DNA from: Alcaligenes parafaecalis
GTDB lineage: Bacteria; Pseudomonadota; Gammaproteobacteria; Burkholderiales; Burkholderiaceae_B
Direction of reading: 5' to 3'
Assembly (NCBI RefSeq): GCF_026344135.1
Contig: NZ_JAPKNA010000001.1
Coordinates: 806,001 to 870,000 of the forward strand
DNA: 64,000 nt
Position numbers and translations under genes: made by a program. How positions within the stretch are numbered: position 1 is the first letter of the stretch; each line of letters begins with the position of its first letter. The notes under the pieces are model-generated. The model searched no databases. It saw nothing but the letters and a program-made list of their open reading frames with translations, and was not told where the DNA came from. Shown piece by piece: positions 16,412 to 25,483 of the stretch.

Positions 16412-17476
16412 ATGGAGCAAAACCAGCCCAATGAGGGCCAAATCCTGGCCGATGTCGCTGAATTACGTGATCGTTTCAGCCATACGCAGACTTTGTATAA
16501 AGAAGTGGCCGCACTCCTGTTTTTTCGCTATGGCGTCACACCAACGGCTAACAAGCTGTACCAACTGGTGCGCAAAGGCAGCATGAGCGCGCCCGCACAA
16601 GCACTACAGACGTTCTGGGAAGATTTGCGGGATAAAAGCCGTGTTCGGCTGGATGTAGCCGATATGCCGGAAGCGCTGCAAACCCTGACGGGAGATCTGT
16701 TGGGCCGTATCTGGCAAGAAGCCATAAGCCAATCCAAACAGCAGATGCTGCATTACCAAACGCAGGCAGACGAACGAATCGCCCAGGCATTGGCACAAAC
16801 TCAGGAGGCCCGGCAGGCACTGGAAGCAGAGCAGGGCGCCTTAAAGAGTGCACAAGCCAACATAGAGCAACTGAAAGAAGAGCTGCAGATGGCTGGCCAG
16901 GAACAGGCCGCCCTGAAGCAAGACCTGCTGCACGCCAAACAACGGCAAAACGAACTTGAAACTGAAAGGCAGCTCGTTCAGCAAGAACTGCGTCGCCAAG
17001 GAGAGCAATTCACCCAAGACCTGGAACGGCTCCAAAAGGCGATTGAGCTGACTGAAGAACGCGCTCAAGCCAATGAACGCCGTGCTCTGCTGGAGATCGA
17101 CAAAGAACGCTCGGTTCAAACTCGTTTGCGTCAGCAAATAGAAGAGGCCGAACAGGCAAACAAGGCCCAAAGACAAACTCACGAACAGGAGCTGAACAAG
17201 CAACAAGAACAGTTGCAGAAACTGCGCCAGGAGTTAGGGCAAGAGCAGGGCGAGCGCAGAGCTATGCAGGCCGCCTTGGACATCAGCCACAGCCTGTCCA
17301 AAGAAATGCAGGGACAATTGCAGTTGCTCCGTACTCGTAGCGCCTTGCTGGAACGAGAAAATGAGGAAGTGCGCAAGAAAGCCCAACAGCTCAAGCAAGA
17401 GCTGGAACAAGCCCAGACTCAGCAAGTTCGTCCTGTACGATTGAAGCGGCGTTTGATTAAAAACGAGCCCGAGTAG
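16412..17476 (+). CDS. KfrA-like DNA-binding coiled-coil protein
   Basis: A 354-residue protein whose N-terminal 110 residues match the KfrA_N DNA-binding domain (YGVTPTANKLYQLVRKGSMSAPAQALQTFWEDLR). The rest, about residues 115-345, is one long Gln/Glu-rich coiled coil with regular heptads. KfrA proteins of IncP plasmids repress their own gene and aid segregation. This one is in chromosomal context and divergent from a tyrosine recombinase. GAGGTGG lies just before the ATG. The upstream 75 nt are AT-rich. Function here is inferred; the domain call is secure. Confidence 0.85.
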   Translation: MEQNQPNEGQILADVAELRDRFSHTQTLYKEVAALLFFRYGVTPTANKLYQLVRKGSMSAPAQALQTFWEDLRDKSRVRLDVADMPEALQTLTGDLLGRIWQEAISQSKQQMLHYQTQADERIAQALAQTQEARQALEAEQGALKSAQANIEQLKEELQMAGQEQAALKQDLLHAKQRQNELETERQLVQQELRRQGEQFTQDLERLQKAIELTEERAQANERRALLEIDKERSVQTRLRQQIEEAEQANKAQRQTHEQELNKQQEQLQKLRQELGQEQGERRAMQAALDISHSLSKEMQGQLQLLRTRSALLERENEEVRKKAQQLKQELEQAQTQQVRPVRLKRRLIKNEPE

Positions 17477-17632
17477 TAGGCTGCGTAGATGAGAGCGTCG
17501 CAACGCCCAGCTTAGCCTCAGGACTCCAAGCAAACTGCTACGTCACAGACTCTTATCTAGTAGAGTCTGCCCTGCGTAACGATCTGTTTTAACGCAAACG
17601 GATAGCCGTGGCCTCGTGCTAAGCTCCTATTC

Positions 17633-17986
17633 ATGCTGTTCGCACCGCACACACCCCACAAAACATTAGGCTGGCTGCTTTTGAGCAGCCTGATTGTTTT
17701 GCTGCTCTGTTTTGGTTTGAGCAACACGGTGGCTGCCCAAACTACGCATCAGCACACTGAACGAACAAGCATCCATACGGCACATGTGTCCCCAACACAG
17801 TCTGGCCACAATGTCCCGAATCACTGCGGCACCCCGCAGAAAAGCGGCTGCTGCGCCTGTCTGGCGGTCGAAGCGCCAGAACCGAAAGCAGCCGCCTTAC
17901 AGCCTGCCTTCCCTCCAGTCCCCCTGCATCAAAACTACATCTCCCGTCTGGTTGGGCCTGCCCAACCCCCTCCACGCTGGTCCTGA
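17633..17986 (+). CDS. Cys/His-rich exported protein (CopL-like) before the multicopper oxidase
   Basis: A 117-residue protein with one N-terminal hydrophobic segment (about residues 12-35, ending VAA), then a His-rich stretch (HQHTERTSIHTAH) and a Cys cluster at residues 65, 73, 74 and 76 (CG...CCAC). This composition fits metal binding in the periplasm and resembles CopL-type leader proteins found before copper oxidases. It lies 99 nt upstream of the multicopper oxidase in the same direction, so co-expression is likely. No sequence-family match is certain. Confidence 0.6.
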   Translation: MLFAPHTPHKTLGWLLLSSLIVLLLCFGLSNTVAAQTTHQHTERTSIHTAHVSPTQSGHNVPNHCGTPQKSGCCACLAVEAPEPKAAALQPAFPPVPLHQNYISRLVGPAQPPPRWS

Positions 17987-18085
17987 TCATCTCGTTTTCA
18001 TTGCCGCTCCCTGGCCTCTAGAAGCCAGCCCCTTATTCGTGGGCGAGGGCGGCGCACTGCTATTGATGATTTGTAGGAATACACC

Positions 18086-19678
18086 ATGCAACGACGCGAT
18101 TTTTTCAAACTGACTTTGGGTGCCAGCCTCTTGAGCAGCCTTCCTATGCGAGGCTGGGCTCAAGGCATGATGGGGCACCATGGTTCTATGTCTGGCCCCA
18201 TGTCCGCCAGCAACATGACGGCAGCTCAAGGCCTGATGCCCGTAGAAAAAATGCCAGCAGGCCAGGCTCTAAAACCTTTGACTGTACTTAAAAACAGTAG
18301 TCAGAAAAAGGGTCTGTTTCAAGCCAAAATTACGGCTTCTCCCCAACAAGCGGTGCTGGCCGATGGCAAAACCACGGAGCTCTGGCTGTATAACGGTCAG
18401 GCTCCTGGCCCCTTGATCGAACTCTACGAGGGCGACCAGGTAGAAATCGAGTTTGAAAACCAGCTTGATCAAGCTACCACCATTCATTGGCATGGCCTGC
18501 CTGTGCCTTCAGATCAGGATGGCAACCCGCAAGACCCGGTTTTGCCAGGGCAAAGCCGCTACTACCGCTTTACCTTGCCCGACGCGTGTGCAGGCACCTA
18601 CTGGTATCACCCGCACCCTCATGGCAAAAGTGGCGAGCAAGTCGCCCATGGTTTGGGCGGCACCATTATTGTTCGTTCCTCCGATGATCCGCTAAAGCAG
18701 TACACCGAACAGCACTGGGTCATCAGTGATATGCGTCTGGATATCAATGCTCATATCCCGGCCAACACGGGGCCAGACTGGATGGACGGCAGGGAAGGGC
18801 AGTTTGTGCTGCTGAATGGCCAACGTCAGCCACGGATACAGACCCATACTGGCGAGCGCATTCGTGTCTGGAACTCTTGCTCCGCTCGTTATTTGAATCT
18901 GCATGTGCCTGGCGCGCGTCTGGTCCAAGTGGGAACGGATGGTGGACTGCTGGAGCAGCCCCGACCTGCAGTCGATTCCATCTTGCTGGCACCGGCCGAA
19001 CGGATGGAGGTCTTCATCCAGACCGATCAAGACCTGGATACCACCCTGCAAGCCTTGTACTACGACCGACAAAAAATGATGACAAAGGACAGTCGAGAGA
19101 ATTTGACCTTGGCGACACTACAAATCCGTCATCAAGAAACAGAGCTTCCCCAGCAACTGCGTACCATTACGGCCATTCCTGCTGCCTCCAGCACGGCTAA
19201 AGTCGTCTTTAGCGAAGTCATGCCCCACAACATGCCCATGCAATCTGGCCATGAAAGCAGTTCCTCAGCCTCGTCCAGCATGGGTCAACACGATATGGGT
19301 GGAATGGGCGGCGGGCAGATGATGCCGGATATGGCAGCCATGCGCTCCATCTTCCGCATCAATAACAAGGTCTACGACATGGACCGGATTGACCTGCGTT
19401 GCCCGACCGGACAATGGCAATACTGGGATGTGATCAATGACTCCCATATGGATCACCCATTCCATCTGCACGGAACCCAGTTTCAGGTGATGGCGCGTCA
19501 AACAGGCATGCAGTCCGTACCCGAAGCTTTCCGTGCCTGGCGCGATACGGTCAATTTGCGCCCTAATGAAACTATCCGCCTGGCGTTTCGCCAGGAACTA
19601 CCCGGACTACGCATGTTCCATTGCCACATTCTGGAGCACGAGGATCTGGGCATGATGGCGCAGTTGATGGTGGAGTAA
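18086..19678 (+). CDS. Multicopper oxidase (CueO/CopA-type), Tat-exported
   Basis: A 530-residue periplasmic copper oxidase that probably oxidises Cu(I) to the less toxic Cu(II). The Tat signal is QRRDFFKLTLGAS. Copper ligands are visible in order: HWHG (134-137), YHPHPHG (174-180), HPFHLHG (457-463) and HCHILEHE (512-519, with Cys513 as type 1 ligand). A Met/His-rich insertion (about residues 375-410, MPMQSGHE, MGGMGGGQMMPDMAAM) resembles the CueO substrate-binding helix. It follows the Cys/His-rich leader gene. Laccase-like activity on phenols is the alternative role. Confidence 0.9.
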   Translation: MQRRDFFKLTLGASLLSSLPMRGWAQGMMGHHGSMSGPMSASNMTAAQGLMPVEKMPAGQALKPLTVLKNSSQKKGLFQAKITASPQQAVLADGKTTELWLYNGQAPGPLIELYEGDQVEIEFENQLDQATTIHWHGLPVPSDQDGNPQDPVLPGQSRYYRFTLPDACAGTYWYHPHPHGKSGEQVAHGLGGTIIVRSSDDPLKQYTEQHWVISDMRLDINAHIPANTGPDWMDGREGQFVLLNGQRQPRIQTHTGERIRVWNSCSARYLNLHVPGARLVQVGTDGGLLEQPRPAVDSILLAPAERMEVFIQTDQDLDTTLQALYYDRQKMMTKDSRENLTLATLQIRHQETELPQQLRTITAIPAASSTAKVVFSEVMPHNMPMQSGHESSSSASSSMGQHDMGGMGGGQMMPDMAAMRSIFRINNKVYDMDRIDLRCPTGQWQYWDVINDSHMDHPFHLHGTQFQVMARQTGMQSVPEAFRAWRDTVNLRPNETIRLAFRQELPGLRMFHCHILEHEDLGMMAQLMVE

Positions 19679-19719
19679 GAAACACCCGGCCCCAAAGCCG
19701 ACTAAAACCTTGAAAAGCG

Positions 19720-19751
19720 CCGCTCTGCTAGCCACTGTGCCAGCAGAGCGG
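19720..19751 (+). terminator. Hairpin after the multicopper oxidase gene
   Basis: Arms CCGCTCTGCT and AGCAGAGCGG (10 bp) enclose 12 nt, about 40 nt after the oxidase stop codon. There is no T-run, so intrinsic termination is uncertain. Confidence 0.4.
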
Positions 19752-19839
19752 ACAAAGCCGTCCTGCTTAAAAAGAAACCGGGCACTGCCTGCATTACAAT
19801 ACCGCTTTTGAATTTCTTACTTTCAGCGGAGCACGCGCC

Positions 19840-21042
19840 ATGAGCCTGTTGGGCACCCCTTTATCGTCGTCGTCGGACAAAATCATGCTCTTGGGCTCGG
19901 GAGAGCTGGGCAAAGAAGTGTTGATTGCGCTGCAACGCCTGGGGGTTGAAACCATTGCGGTGGACCGCTATGAAAACGCACCCGGCCAGCAAGTGGCCCA
20001 TCACTCGCGCACCATCACCATGAGTGACGCCGAGCAGCTGCGCGCCCTGATCGAAAAAGAACAACCCACTCTTGTCGTTCCCGAAATTGAAGCCATCGCC
20101 ACCGGCGTGCTGGAAGAGTTGGAAGCGCAGGGCAAAGTTCGTGTCATTCCCACAGCCCGTGCCGCTCGTCTGACGATGGACCGTGAAGGCATTCGCCGTC
20201 TGGCCGCTGAAACCTTGGGCGTACCCACCAGCCCCTACCAATTCTGCGAGTCGCTGCAAGAGCTGCAAGCCGCCATCGACGACAAGATTGGCTACCCCTG
20301 CGTCGTCAAACCCTTGATGAGCAGCTCGGGCAAAGGCCAAAGCAAAATCAGTGGCCCCGACGATGTTGCCAAAGCCTGGGACTACGCTATGGCAGGTGGC
20401 CGCGTCAGCCAATGCCGCGTGATTGTGGAAGGCTTTATTGATTTCGACTACGAAATCACCTTGCTGACGGTACGTGCCGTCGGCGCAGACGGCCAGATCG
20501 AAACCCAGTTCTGCGACCCCATCGGCCATAAACAAGTGGATGGTGACTATGTAGAAAGCTGGCAACCTCAACCCATGAGCCCCAAAGCCCTGCAAAGCGC
20601 ACGCGATATCGCTCAGGCGGTCACCCAGAACCTGGGCGGCCAAGGCTTGTTTGGCGTAGAGCTGTTTGTAAAGGGCGATCAGGTCTGGTTCAGCGAAGTC
20701 AGCCCCCGTCCACACGATACCGGCATGGTGACTATGGCCACCCAATGGCAGTCTGAATTTGAATTGCATGCACGCGCCATTCTGGGCCTGCCCGTCAATA
20801 CCGCCTTGCGCATGCCCGGTGCCAGCGCCGTGATTTATGGCGGTGTTGATGCCCAAGACGTGGACTTCCTGAATGTGGCGGAAGCCCTGCGCATCCCACA
20901 AACAGATATCCGTCTGTTCGGTAAGCCCGAAAGCTTTGAAAAACGCCGCATGGGTGTTGCTCTGGCGGCCGACACCGACCTGGAAACCGCGCGTGAAAAC
21001 GCCCGCCGGGCCGCAGCGACCGTCAAAGTTCAAGCCCGCTAA
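19840..21042 (+). CDS. purT: Formate-dependent phosphoribosylglycinamide formyltransferase (GAR transformylase 2)
   Basis: The enzyme uses formate and ATP to formylate GAR in de novo purine synthesis, bypassing folate-dependent PurN. It is a 400-residue ATP-grasp protein. Conserved segments are IMLLGSGELGKEV (about 15-27), VPEIEAIAT, YPCVVKPLMSSSGKGQS, the ligand region DFDYEITLLTVRAVG, and FGVELFVKGDQVWFSEVSPRPHDTGMVT. Length and motifs are complete. AGCGGAG lies before the ATG. The small membrane-protein gene follows after 18 nt and is probably co-transcribed. Confidence 0.96.
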   Translation: MSLLGTPLSSSSDKIMLLGSGELGKEVLIALQRLGVETIAVDRYENAPGQQVAHHSRTITMSDAEQLRALIEKEQPTLVVPEIEAIATGVLEELEAQGKVRVIPTARAARLTMDREGIRRLAAETLGVPTSPYQFCESLQELQAAIDDKIGYPCVVKPLMSSSGKGQSKISGPDDVAKAWDYAMAGGRVSQCRVIVEGFIDFDYEITLLTVRAVGADGQIETQFCDPIGHKQVDGDYVESWQPQPMSPKALQSARDIAQAVTQNLGGQGLFGVELFVKGDQVWFSEVSPRPHDTGMVTMATQWQSEFELHARAILGLPVNTALRMPGASAVIYGGVDAQDVDFLNVAEALRIPQTDIRLFGKPESFEKRRMGVALAADTDLETARENARRAAATVKVQAR

Positions 21043-21060
21043 GCGCAGGAGCCTTCCACC

Positions 21061-21519
21061 ATGCCAGTTATCGTCGTACTGCTTTTTATCGCGATTATTG
21101 CGGCGCTTGTGTATGGTGGAATGCAGCTTTTTAGCTTGGTCAGCGCCAGCGCCGGTGTCATCGCCGCGATCTTGAGCCTTGTGATCGCAGCGGCCATTCT
21201 GCTGGCTCCGTTTATTATGTGGCGACGCCGTTATGTAGCCATTCACGGCAAAAAACAGCAGGGTCAGCGCATTCTGGAGCTGGTTTTACCTGATGGCTTG
21301 ATCCGCCTGGATGCCTTGCAAAAACGTGGTCAGATTCAAACCGGGCAGGGCACCCGCACCTTTATCTTTGCGGATATAGCGGCGGTAGAACAAGAGGGCA
21401 GGGGATTGCGGCTGTCATTGCGTAACCCCGCACAAGACTGGAGCATTCAGCCTGCTCATCCGGCAGACGCCAAACGCTGGCACAAAATAATCAGTCTGGC
21501 CGCAAGGCAGGATTTATAA
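21061..21519 (+). CDS. Small membrane protein of unknown function
   Basis: A 152-residue protein with two N-terminal membrane segments (about residues 2-23 and 28-55) followed by a basic turn (MWRRRYVAIHGKKQQGQR) and a roughly 95-residue soluble domain predicted to be cytoplasmic. I recognise no family. AGGAG lies 9 nt before the ATG, and the gene starts 18 nt after purT, implying shared transcription. Codon use matches its neighbours. Confidence 0.7.
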   Translation: MPVIVVLLFIAIIAALVYGGMQLFSLVSASAGVIAAILSLVIAAAILLAPFIMWRRRYVAIHGKKQQGQRILELVLPDGLIRLDALQKRGQIQTGQGTRTFIFADIAAVEQEGRGLRLSLRNPAQDWSIQPAHPADAKRWHKIISLAARQDL

Positions 21520-21595
21520 GGATCTCTATCAGGGGCCAAACTTCAGACCTGAAGATCGCGTCGTATCCAGGCGGTGCGACTCATCGTGCAAAACC

Positions 21596-22279
21596 TTATT
21601 TTTCCTGCAAGGCCCGTAAATGCAGATAGACCGTATTACGTGAAATGCCCAGAATCTGTGCCACTCGCGGCACCGATCCTTTCAGTTTGAAAATACCTTG
21701 CTCAAACAAAATCGTAATGATGCGTTTATTACGAAGTAGGGTGGTCACATCGCCTTCACGCTCGGCGCTCAGCTTGGCCGCCGCCACCGCTTCCGACACG
21801 GACTCGCCCACATTCATGGCAAAGTTTTCCTGCACGGGTGCCGAGGAGCCCGAGACGGCCTGGAACATATTCATGAACACCTGACGCAGCGGGGTGTTGA
21901 GATGAAAGTTCATGCATAACAAGCCAATAATCCGGCCTTTCTCGCCCTTGATCGCAATCGTGCTGGAATGCAAGGGTTCCCCGCGCTTGGTCTGACTGCC
22001 ATAGGTAATGTGGGTAGGGCCGCTCTGTGACTCAATCTGAGCCAGCATGTTCAACGCCAGATCGGTCACCGGCGCACCCACTTCACGTCCCGTATGAAAA
22101 CCATTCACTATCTTGATCACCGAGCGATCCAGATTCTCCAGACTGTGCAAGACGAACTCATAGCCATCCCCAAAATAGCTGGCAAAACCATCCAGCAAAG
22201 AAACATAGGAGTCCAGAATGGCCCGCTCTGCCGCGCTCAGCTTGATGGATTGGATAGTGGCTCTGGGTGATGTCGTCAT
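21596..22279 (-). CDS. YheO/DauR-like transcriptional regulator (PAS + HTH)
   Basis: A 227-residue DNA-binding protein. The N-terminal YheO-like PAS domain (YVSLLDGFASYFGDGYEFVLHSLENLD to IGLLCMNFHLN) is followed by a C-terminal HTH (KGSVPRVAQILGISRNTVYLHLRAL). DauR, of this family, represses D-amino-acid catabolism genes. Here it is the last gene of a minus-strand cluster with a C-S lyase, an NhaC antiporter and RidA, suggesting local control in response to an amino acid. The ATG at 22279 is chosen; a TTG at 22288 is the alternative. A GC-rich hairpin lies just before it. Confidence 0.84.
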   Translation of the reverse strand: MTTSPRATIQSIKLSAAERAILDSYVSLLDGFASYFGDGYEFVLHSLENLDRSVIKIVNGFHTGREVGAPVTDLALNMLAQIESQSGPTHITYGSQTKRGEPLHSSTIAIKGEKGRIIGLLCMNFHLNTPLRQVFMNMFQAVSGSSAPVQENFAMNVGESVSEAVAAAKLSAEREGDVTTLLRNKRIITILFEQGIFKLKGSVPRVAQILGISRNTVYLHLRALQEK

Positions 22280-22291
22280 AGGGCTCAAGCA

Positions 22292-22314
22292 AACGCCCCT
22301 GATAAGGGGGCGTT
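22292..22314 (-). terminator. Hairpin between C-S lyase and regulator genes
   Basis: AACGCCCC and GGGGCGTT enclose 7 nt. On the minus strand the hairpin is followed by TTTGCTTG, a weak tail, and ends about 13 nt before the regulator start. It may reduce read-through into the regulator. Confidence 0.5.
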
Positions 22315-22336
22315 CGGGATTAGTAGATCCGCTACA

Positions 22337-23509
22337 TTATGCCAGCATGGTCTGCTCGATGCGCATTACGGCTTGTTCCAATTGCACTCTGGGACAACCC
22401 AGGTTGATGCGGATATGGCGATCTCCCCCCGTACCCAACGTATGACCTGAAGTAATGGTGACCCCTAGCCGCTGCTCGATACATTGAAGCAGGGCGGTGG
22501 ACGACTCCGCATAAGCACTCATATCCACCCACAAAAAGTACGTGCTTTCTGGCTGATAAACCGTTGCCTTGGGAAACAAGCGGGCCAGAGCCTGACTGGC
22601 ATAGGCTACATTCCCTTCAATATACTCAACAAGCTGCTCATTCCAGTCGTCACAATCGCGCAAGGCAAACTCCGTGGCCACATGACCAAACAAGGAGCCC
22701 CCGTAATACATATTGCTGCGTTGCTGACCCTGAAAATAAGCTTGGCGCAGTTCCGGATTTTCAATAATCACCAAAGCGTGCTTCAAACCCGTGGTGTTGT
22801 AGGTTTTGCTGGCCGAGGTCAGAGTAATCGTATTGTTGGAGGCAGCCGAAGAGATGGAAGCTGCCGGCGTGAACGTGTGCTCACGGTGCACCAGACCTGC
22901 ATAAATCTCATCGGTCACCATCACGATCCCGTGACGCAGACATAGCGCCTGCAAGGCTGACAGCTCTTCAAACGTCCAGACCCGCCCGGTTGGGTTATGA
23001 GGGTTACACAGCAGCATCAGTTTGCTGCGTGCAGTAATCACTTTTTCCAACCCCTCCAGATCCAGCTCGTATTTCCCATCCCGCACAATCAGGGGATTTT
23101 CTACAGGAACACGTCCCATGGCCAGAATAGATTCATTGAAGATATGGTGCGCCGGGGTTTGGAAGATAATCTCATCCCCAGGCTCCGACAGCCGCTCTAC
23201 CACGGCATTCCAGGCAGCATAGACCCCGGTTGCCCCGCTAATCCACTCTTGCTGGATCTGCCATCCAAAGCGCCGTGCGCAGAAGCCAATAATGGCCTCG
23301 TAATAGCTTTGTGGTTTAAAGGGGTATCCGAAATGGCCCCGTCGAGCCGTGGCGGTCAAGGCCTCAACAATCGGTTCTGCCGAGCGAAAGTCCATATCTG
23401 CCGTACCAAAAGCCAGCAGATCAGGCCGATTCAATCGAGCAATTTCTTGCTCCCACTTGGAGGTGGAAAGCTCGGTACGGCTCAGAACCTGGTCAAAATC
23501 GTATTTCAC
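22337..23509 (-). CDS. MalY/PatB-type aminotransferase-fold C-S lyase (cystathionine beta-lyase-like)
   Basis: A 390-residue PLP enzyme of fold type I that probably cleaves C-S bonds of cystathionine, cysteine or S-conjugates, releasing a thiol, pyruvate and ammonia through an enamine/imine. The start (ADMDFRSAEPIVEAL), LCNPHNPTGRVWTFEEL, VTDEIYAGLVH and the PLP-lysine segment SASKTYNTTGLK are all conserved. The start codon is GTG at 23509 with AGGGG 5 nt upstream; the overlapping ATG is out of frame. It sits 12 nt after the NhaC gene and shares the RidA operon, consistent with an imine-releasing reaction. Confidence 0.86.
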   Translation of the reverse strand: MKYDFDQVLSRTELSTSKWEQEIARLNRPDLLAFGTADMDFRSAEPIVEALTATARRGHFGYPFKPQSYYEAIIGFCARRFGWQIQQEWISGATGVYAAWNAVVERLSEPGDEIIFQTPAHHIFNESILAMGRVPVENPLIVRDGKYELDLEGLEKVITARSKLMLLCNPHNPTGRVWTFEELSALQALCLRHGIVMVTDEIYAGLVHREHTFTPAASISSAASNNTITLTSASKTYNTTGLKHALVIIENPELRQAYFQGQQRSNMYYGGSLFGHVATEFALRDCDDWNEQLVEYIEGNVAYASQALARLFPKATVYQPESTYFLWVDMSAYAESSTALLQCIEQRLGVTITSGHTLGTGGDRHIRINLGCPRVQLEQAVMRIEQTMLA

Positions 23510-23521
23510 ATTTTCCCCTTA

Positions 23522-24952
23522 TTAGTTAGTAGCAGGTGCGCGTAAGGTCAATGGACGAATGCGCTGATTGGCTCGGAAGATACCGATCCCCAGATAGCCG
23601 CACAGGACGGACAACAGAGGAGTCATCCATGCAATCAGGGTGTAAGGGGCATAGTCCAGCATGCTGACGCCCAAGACAGACGCATAGAAAAAGGCAGACA
23701 CATCCCATGGAATAATCGCACCCACCATGGTGCCGCTATCTTCCATCGTGCGGGACAAGACGCTGGAATGGACATCTCTATCCTCAAACGCTTTACGGAA
23801 AGCCACGCCGGGCAAGGTCAAGGTGCAGTACTGTCCTGCACCACCAAACATCAGGGCCAGACATGCCACCGTTGTCGACAGAATCAGGCCACCCACACTA
23901 CGCGCATGGCGCAGCAAACCATCCAGCAAGGTGGTGACGATTCCTTGATGATCCAAAATACCGCTGAAAATACCAGCGCATACACATAAATACACCGTAG
24001 TGGCCATGCTGACCGCGCCGCCACGAGACAGGAGCGAATCGATTGCCTCAATACCGCTTTGCAGCTTGAACCCATTCATGCCGCTATCGAGCACAGTGAT
24101 CAGCTCGGCACCCTGAAACACAATCGCGCAAATCACACCCAACACGATGCCACCAATAAACACGGGGATGGCCGGTTTGCGCATGGCGCTCAACACCAGA
24201 ACAAACAACGGCGGGGCCAGAAGAATTGGACTGATCGAAAAGGCACCCTGCAATCCCGCCATCAGCTCCGTGACGGTATGCAAATCATTCGAGCCTGCAA
24301 CATGGACATGGCCCATATACGTAAAAAAGATCAGGCTAATAACAGCCGCGGGGATCGTGGTGTTCATCATCGACAAGATATGGTCGATGAGATTGGTATT
24401 TGTGCTGGCGGCAGTCAAAATGGTTGTCGCCGCGATAGGCGACATTTTTTCTCCAACCAAGGCCCCGGAAATAATGGCGCCAGCCGCAATAGGCAGCGGA
24501 ATCCCCAGCCCACCGGCTACTCCCATCAATGCCAGACCCACTGTGCCCGCCGTTCCCCACGAGGTCCCGGTCGTCAGGCAGGTCAGAATGCAGACCAGAA
24601 AGGCCAGCGGCAAAAAATAGCCTGGATTAATGATGCTGATGCCGTAGTACAGCAAAGTCGGCACACTGCCCGCCGCAATCCAGACGGCGATCATGATGCC
24701 CACCAGAATCATCATGAACGTAGCAGGCAACACACGGCTCAAACCCGTAATGGCGGCATCCTGAATATCTCTCCAGCGATAGCCCAGATACAGGCTGAAC
24801 ACACTGGAAACGCACAAGGCAGCCAACAAAGCCATCACGATGGGCGCTTTGTTGATGACCAACGCAATCACGCAGCCCAAGGGCAGGAAAAAACCCAGGG
24901 CTGCCATGCCAAAGGCTGGTTTTTTGATTTTATTTTCAGAAACGGAACTCAT
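23522..24952 (-). CDS. NhaC-family Na+/H+ antiporter or amino-acid-linked transporter
   Basis: A 476-residue inner-membrane protein with about twelve spans. The segments TGTSWGTAGTVGLALMGVAG, ALVGEKMSPIAATTIL and MEDSGTMVGAIIPWDVSAFF define the NhaC family. Many NhaC-like proteins in catabolic operons move organic solutes rather than only Na+, and this one sits between ridA and a C-S lyase gene, so an amino-acid substrate is plausible. GGAG lies 5 nt before the ATG at 24952; a longer frame from 24976 lacks support. Confidence 0.84.
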   Translation of the reverse strand: MSSVSENKIKKPAFGMAALGFFLPLGCVIALVINKAPIVMALLAALCVSSVFSLYLGYRWRDIQDAAITGLSRVLPATFMMILVGIMIAVWIAAGSVPTLLYYGISIINPGYFLPLAFLVCILTCLTTGTSWGTAGTVGLALMGVAGGLGIPLPIAAGAIISGALVGEKMSPIAATTILTAASTNTNLIDHILSMMNTTIPAAVISLIFFTYMGHVHVAGSNDLHTVTELMAGLQGAFSISPILLAPPLFVLVLSAMRKPAIPVFIGGIVLGVICAIVFQGAELITVLDSGMNGFKLQSGIEAIDSLLSRGGAVSMATTVYLCVCAGIFSGILDHQGIVTTLLDGLLRHARSVGGLILSTTVACLALMFGGAGQYCTLTLPGVAFRKAFEDRDVHSSVLSRTMEDSGTMVGAIIPWDVSAFFYASVLGVSMLDYAPYTLIAWMTPLLSVLCGYLGIGIFRANQRIRPLTLRAPATN

Positions 24953-25036
24953 GTCTTCTCCGGGGTCAGGAGGCACTCAATCAAGAAATGGCAAAAACCT
25001 GTTTCTTTGATCGCCGCACTCCCAAGCAAGTGAGGC

Positions 25037-25420
25037 CTAGCGTTGCTCAGGCAGGGCGCAAATCAGCTCGATCTCTACCAACACACCTTTAGGCAGTTGC
25101 TTGGCAGCGATGCAGGAACGGGCAGGTTTGGACGTGAAGCGCTCGGCGTACAGCTCGTTGAACACTGCAAAATCCGCCATATCAGCCAGAAAACAACTGG
25201 TCTTGATGACATGTTCAAACGAGGTACCCGCAGCACCAAGAACCGCTTCAATATTGCGCAGCACTTGCAGGGTCTGCTCCTTGATGGACAGACCAACAAT
25301 CTCGCCCGTGACAGGGTCTAGCGGAATTTGCCCGGAGGTGTAGAGAATGCCTTGGTAGATCTTGGCTTGCGAATAAGGGCCGATGGCAGCAGGGGCGTCA
25401 GGCGTGTCGATAGTCAGCAT
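25037..25420 (-). CDS. RidA-family enamine/imine deaminase
   Basis: A 127-residue protein that hydrolyses reactive enamine/imine intermediates released by PLP enzymes. Conserved segments are APAAIGPYSQAKIYQGILYTSGQIPLDP and the active-site Arg in SKPARSCIAAKQLPKGVLVEIE. The ATG at 25420 with AAGG 6 nt upstream gives the standard family length. It is the first gene of the cluster leading to the NhaC antiporter and C-S lyase, whose product chemistry explains its presence. Confidence 0.92.
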   Translation of the reverse strand: MLTIDTPDAPAAIGPYSQAKIYQGILYTSGQIPLDPVTGEIVGLSIKEQTLQVLRNIEAVLGAAGTSFEHVIKTSCFLADMADFAVFNELYAERFTSKPARSCIAAKQLPKGVLVEIELICALPEQR

Positions 25421-25483
25421 TAAGAACCTTTGTGAGTAGGTCGGATCAGGAACTGAGATGTTCTGCATCCGGGATCGAGGCAT

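Noticed and set aside
19861..21246. A 461-codon minus-strand open frame opposite purT
   Set aside because: It is antisense to purT, whose ATP-grasp motifs are unambiguous.
24059..25033. A 324-codon plus-strand open frame opposite the NhaC antiporter gene
   Set aside because: The translation is a His/Gln/Arg-rich antisense product without recognisable structure.
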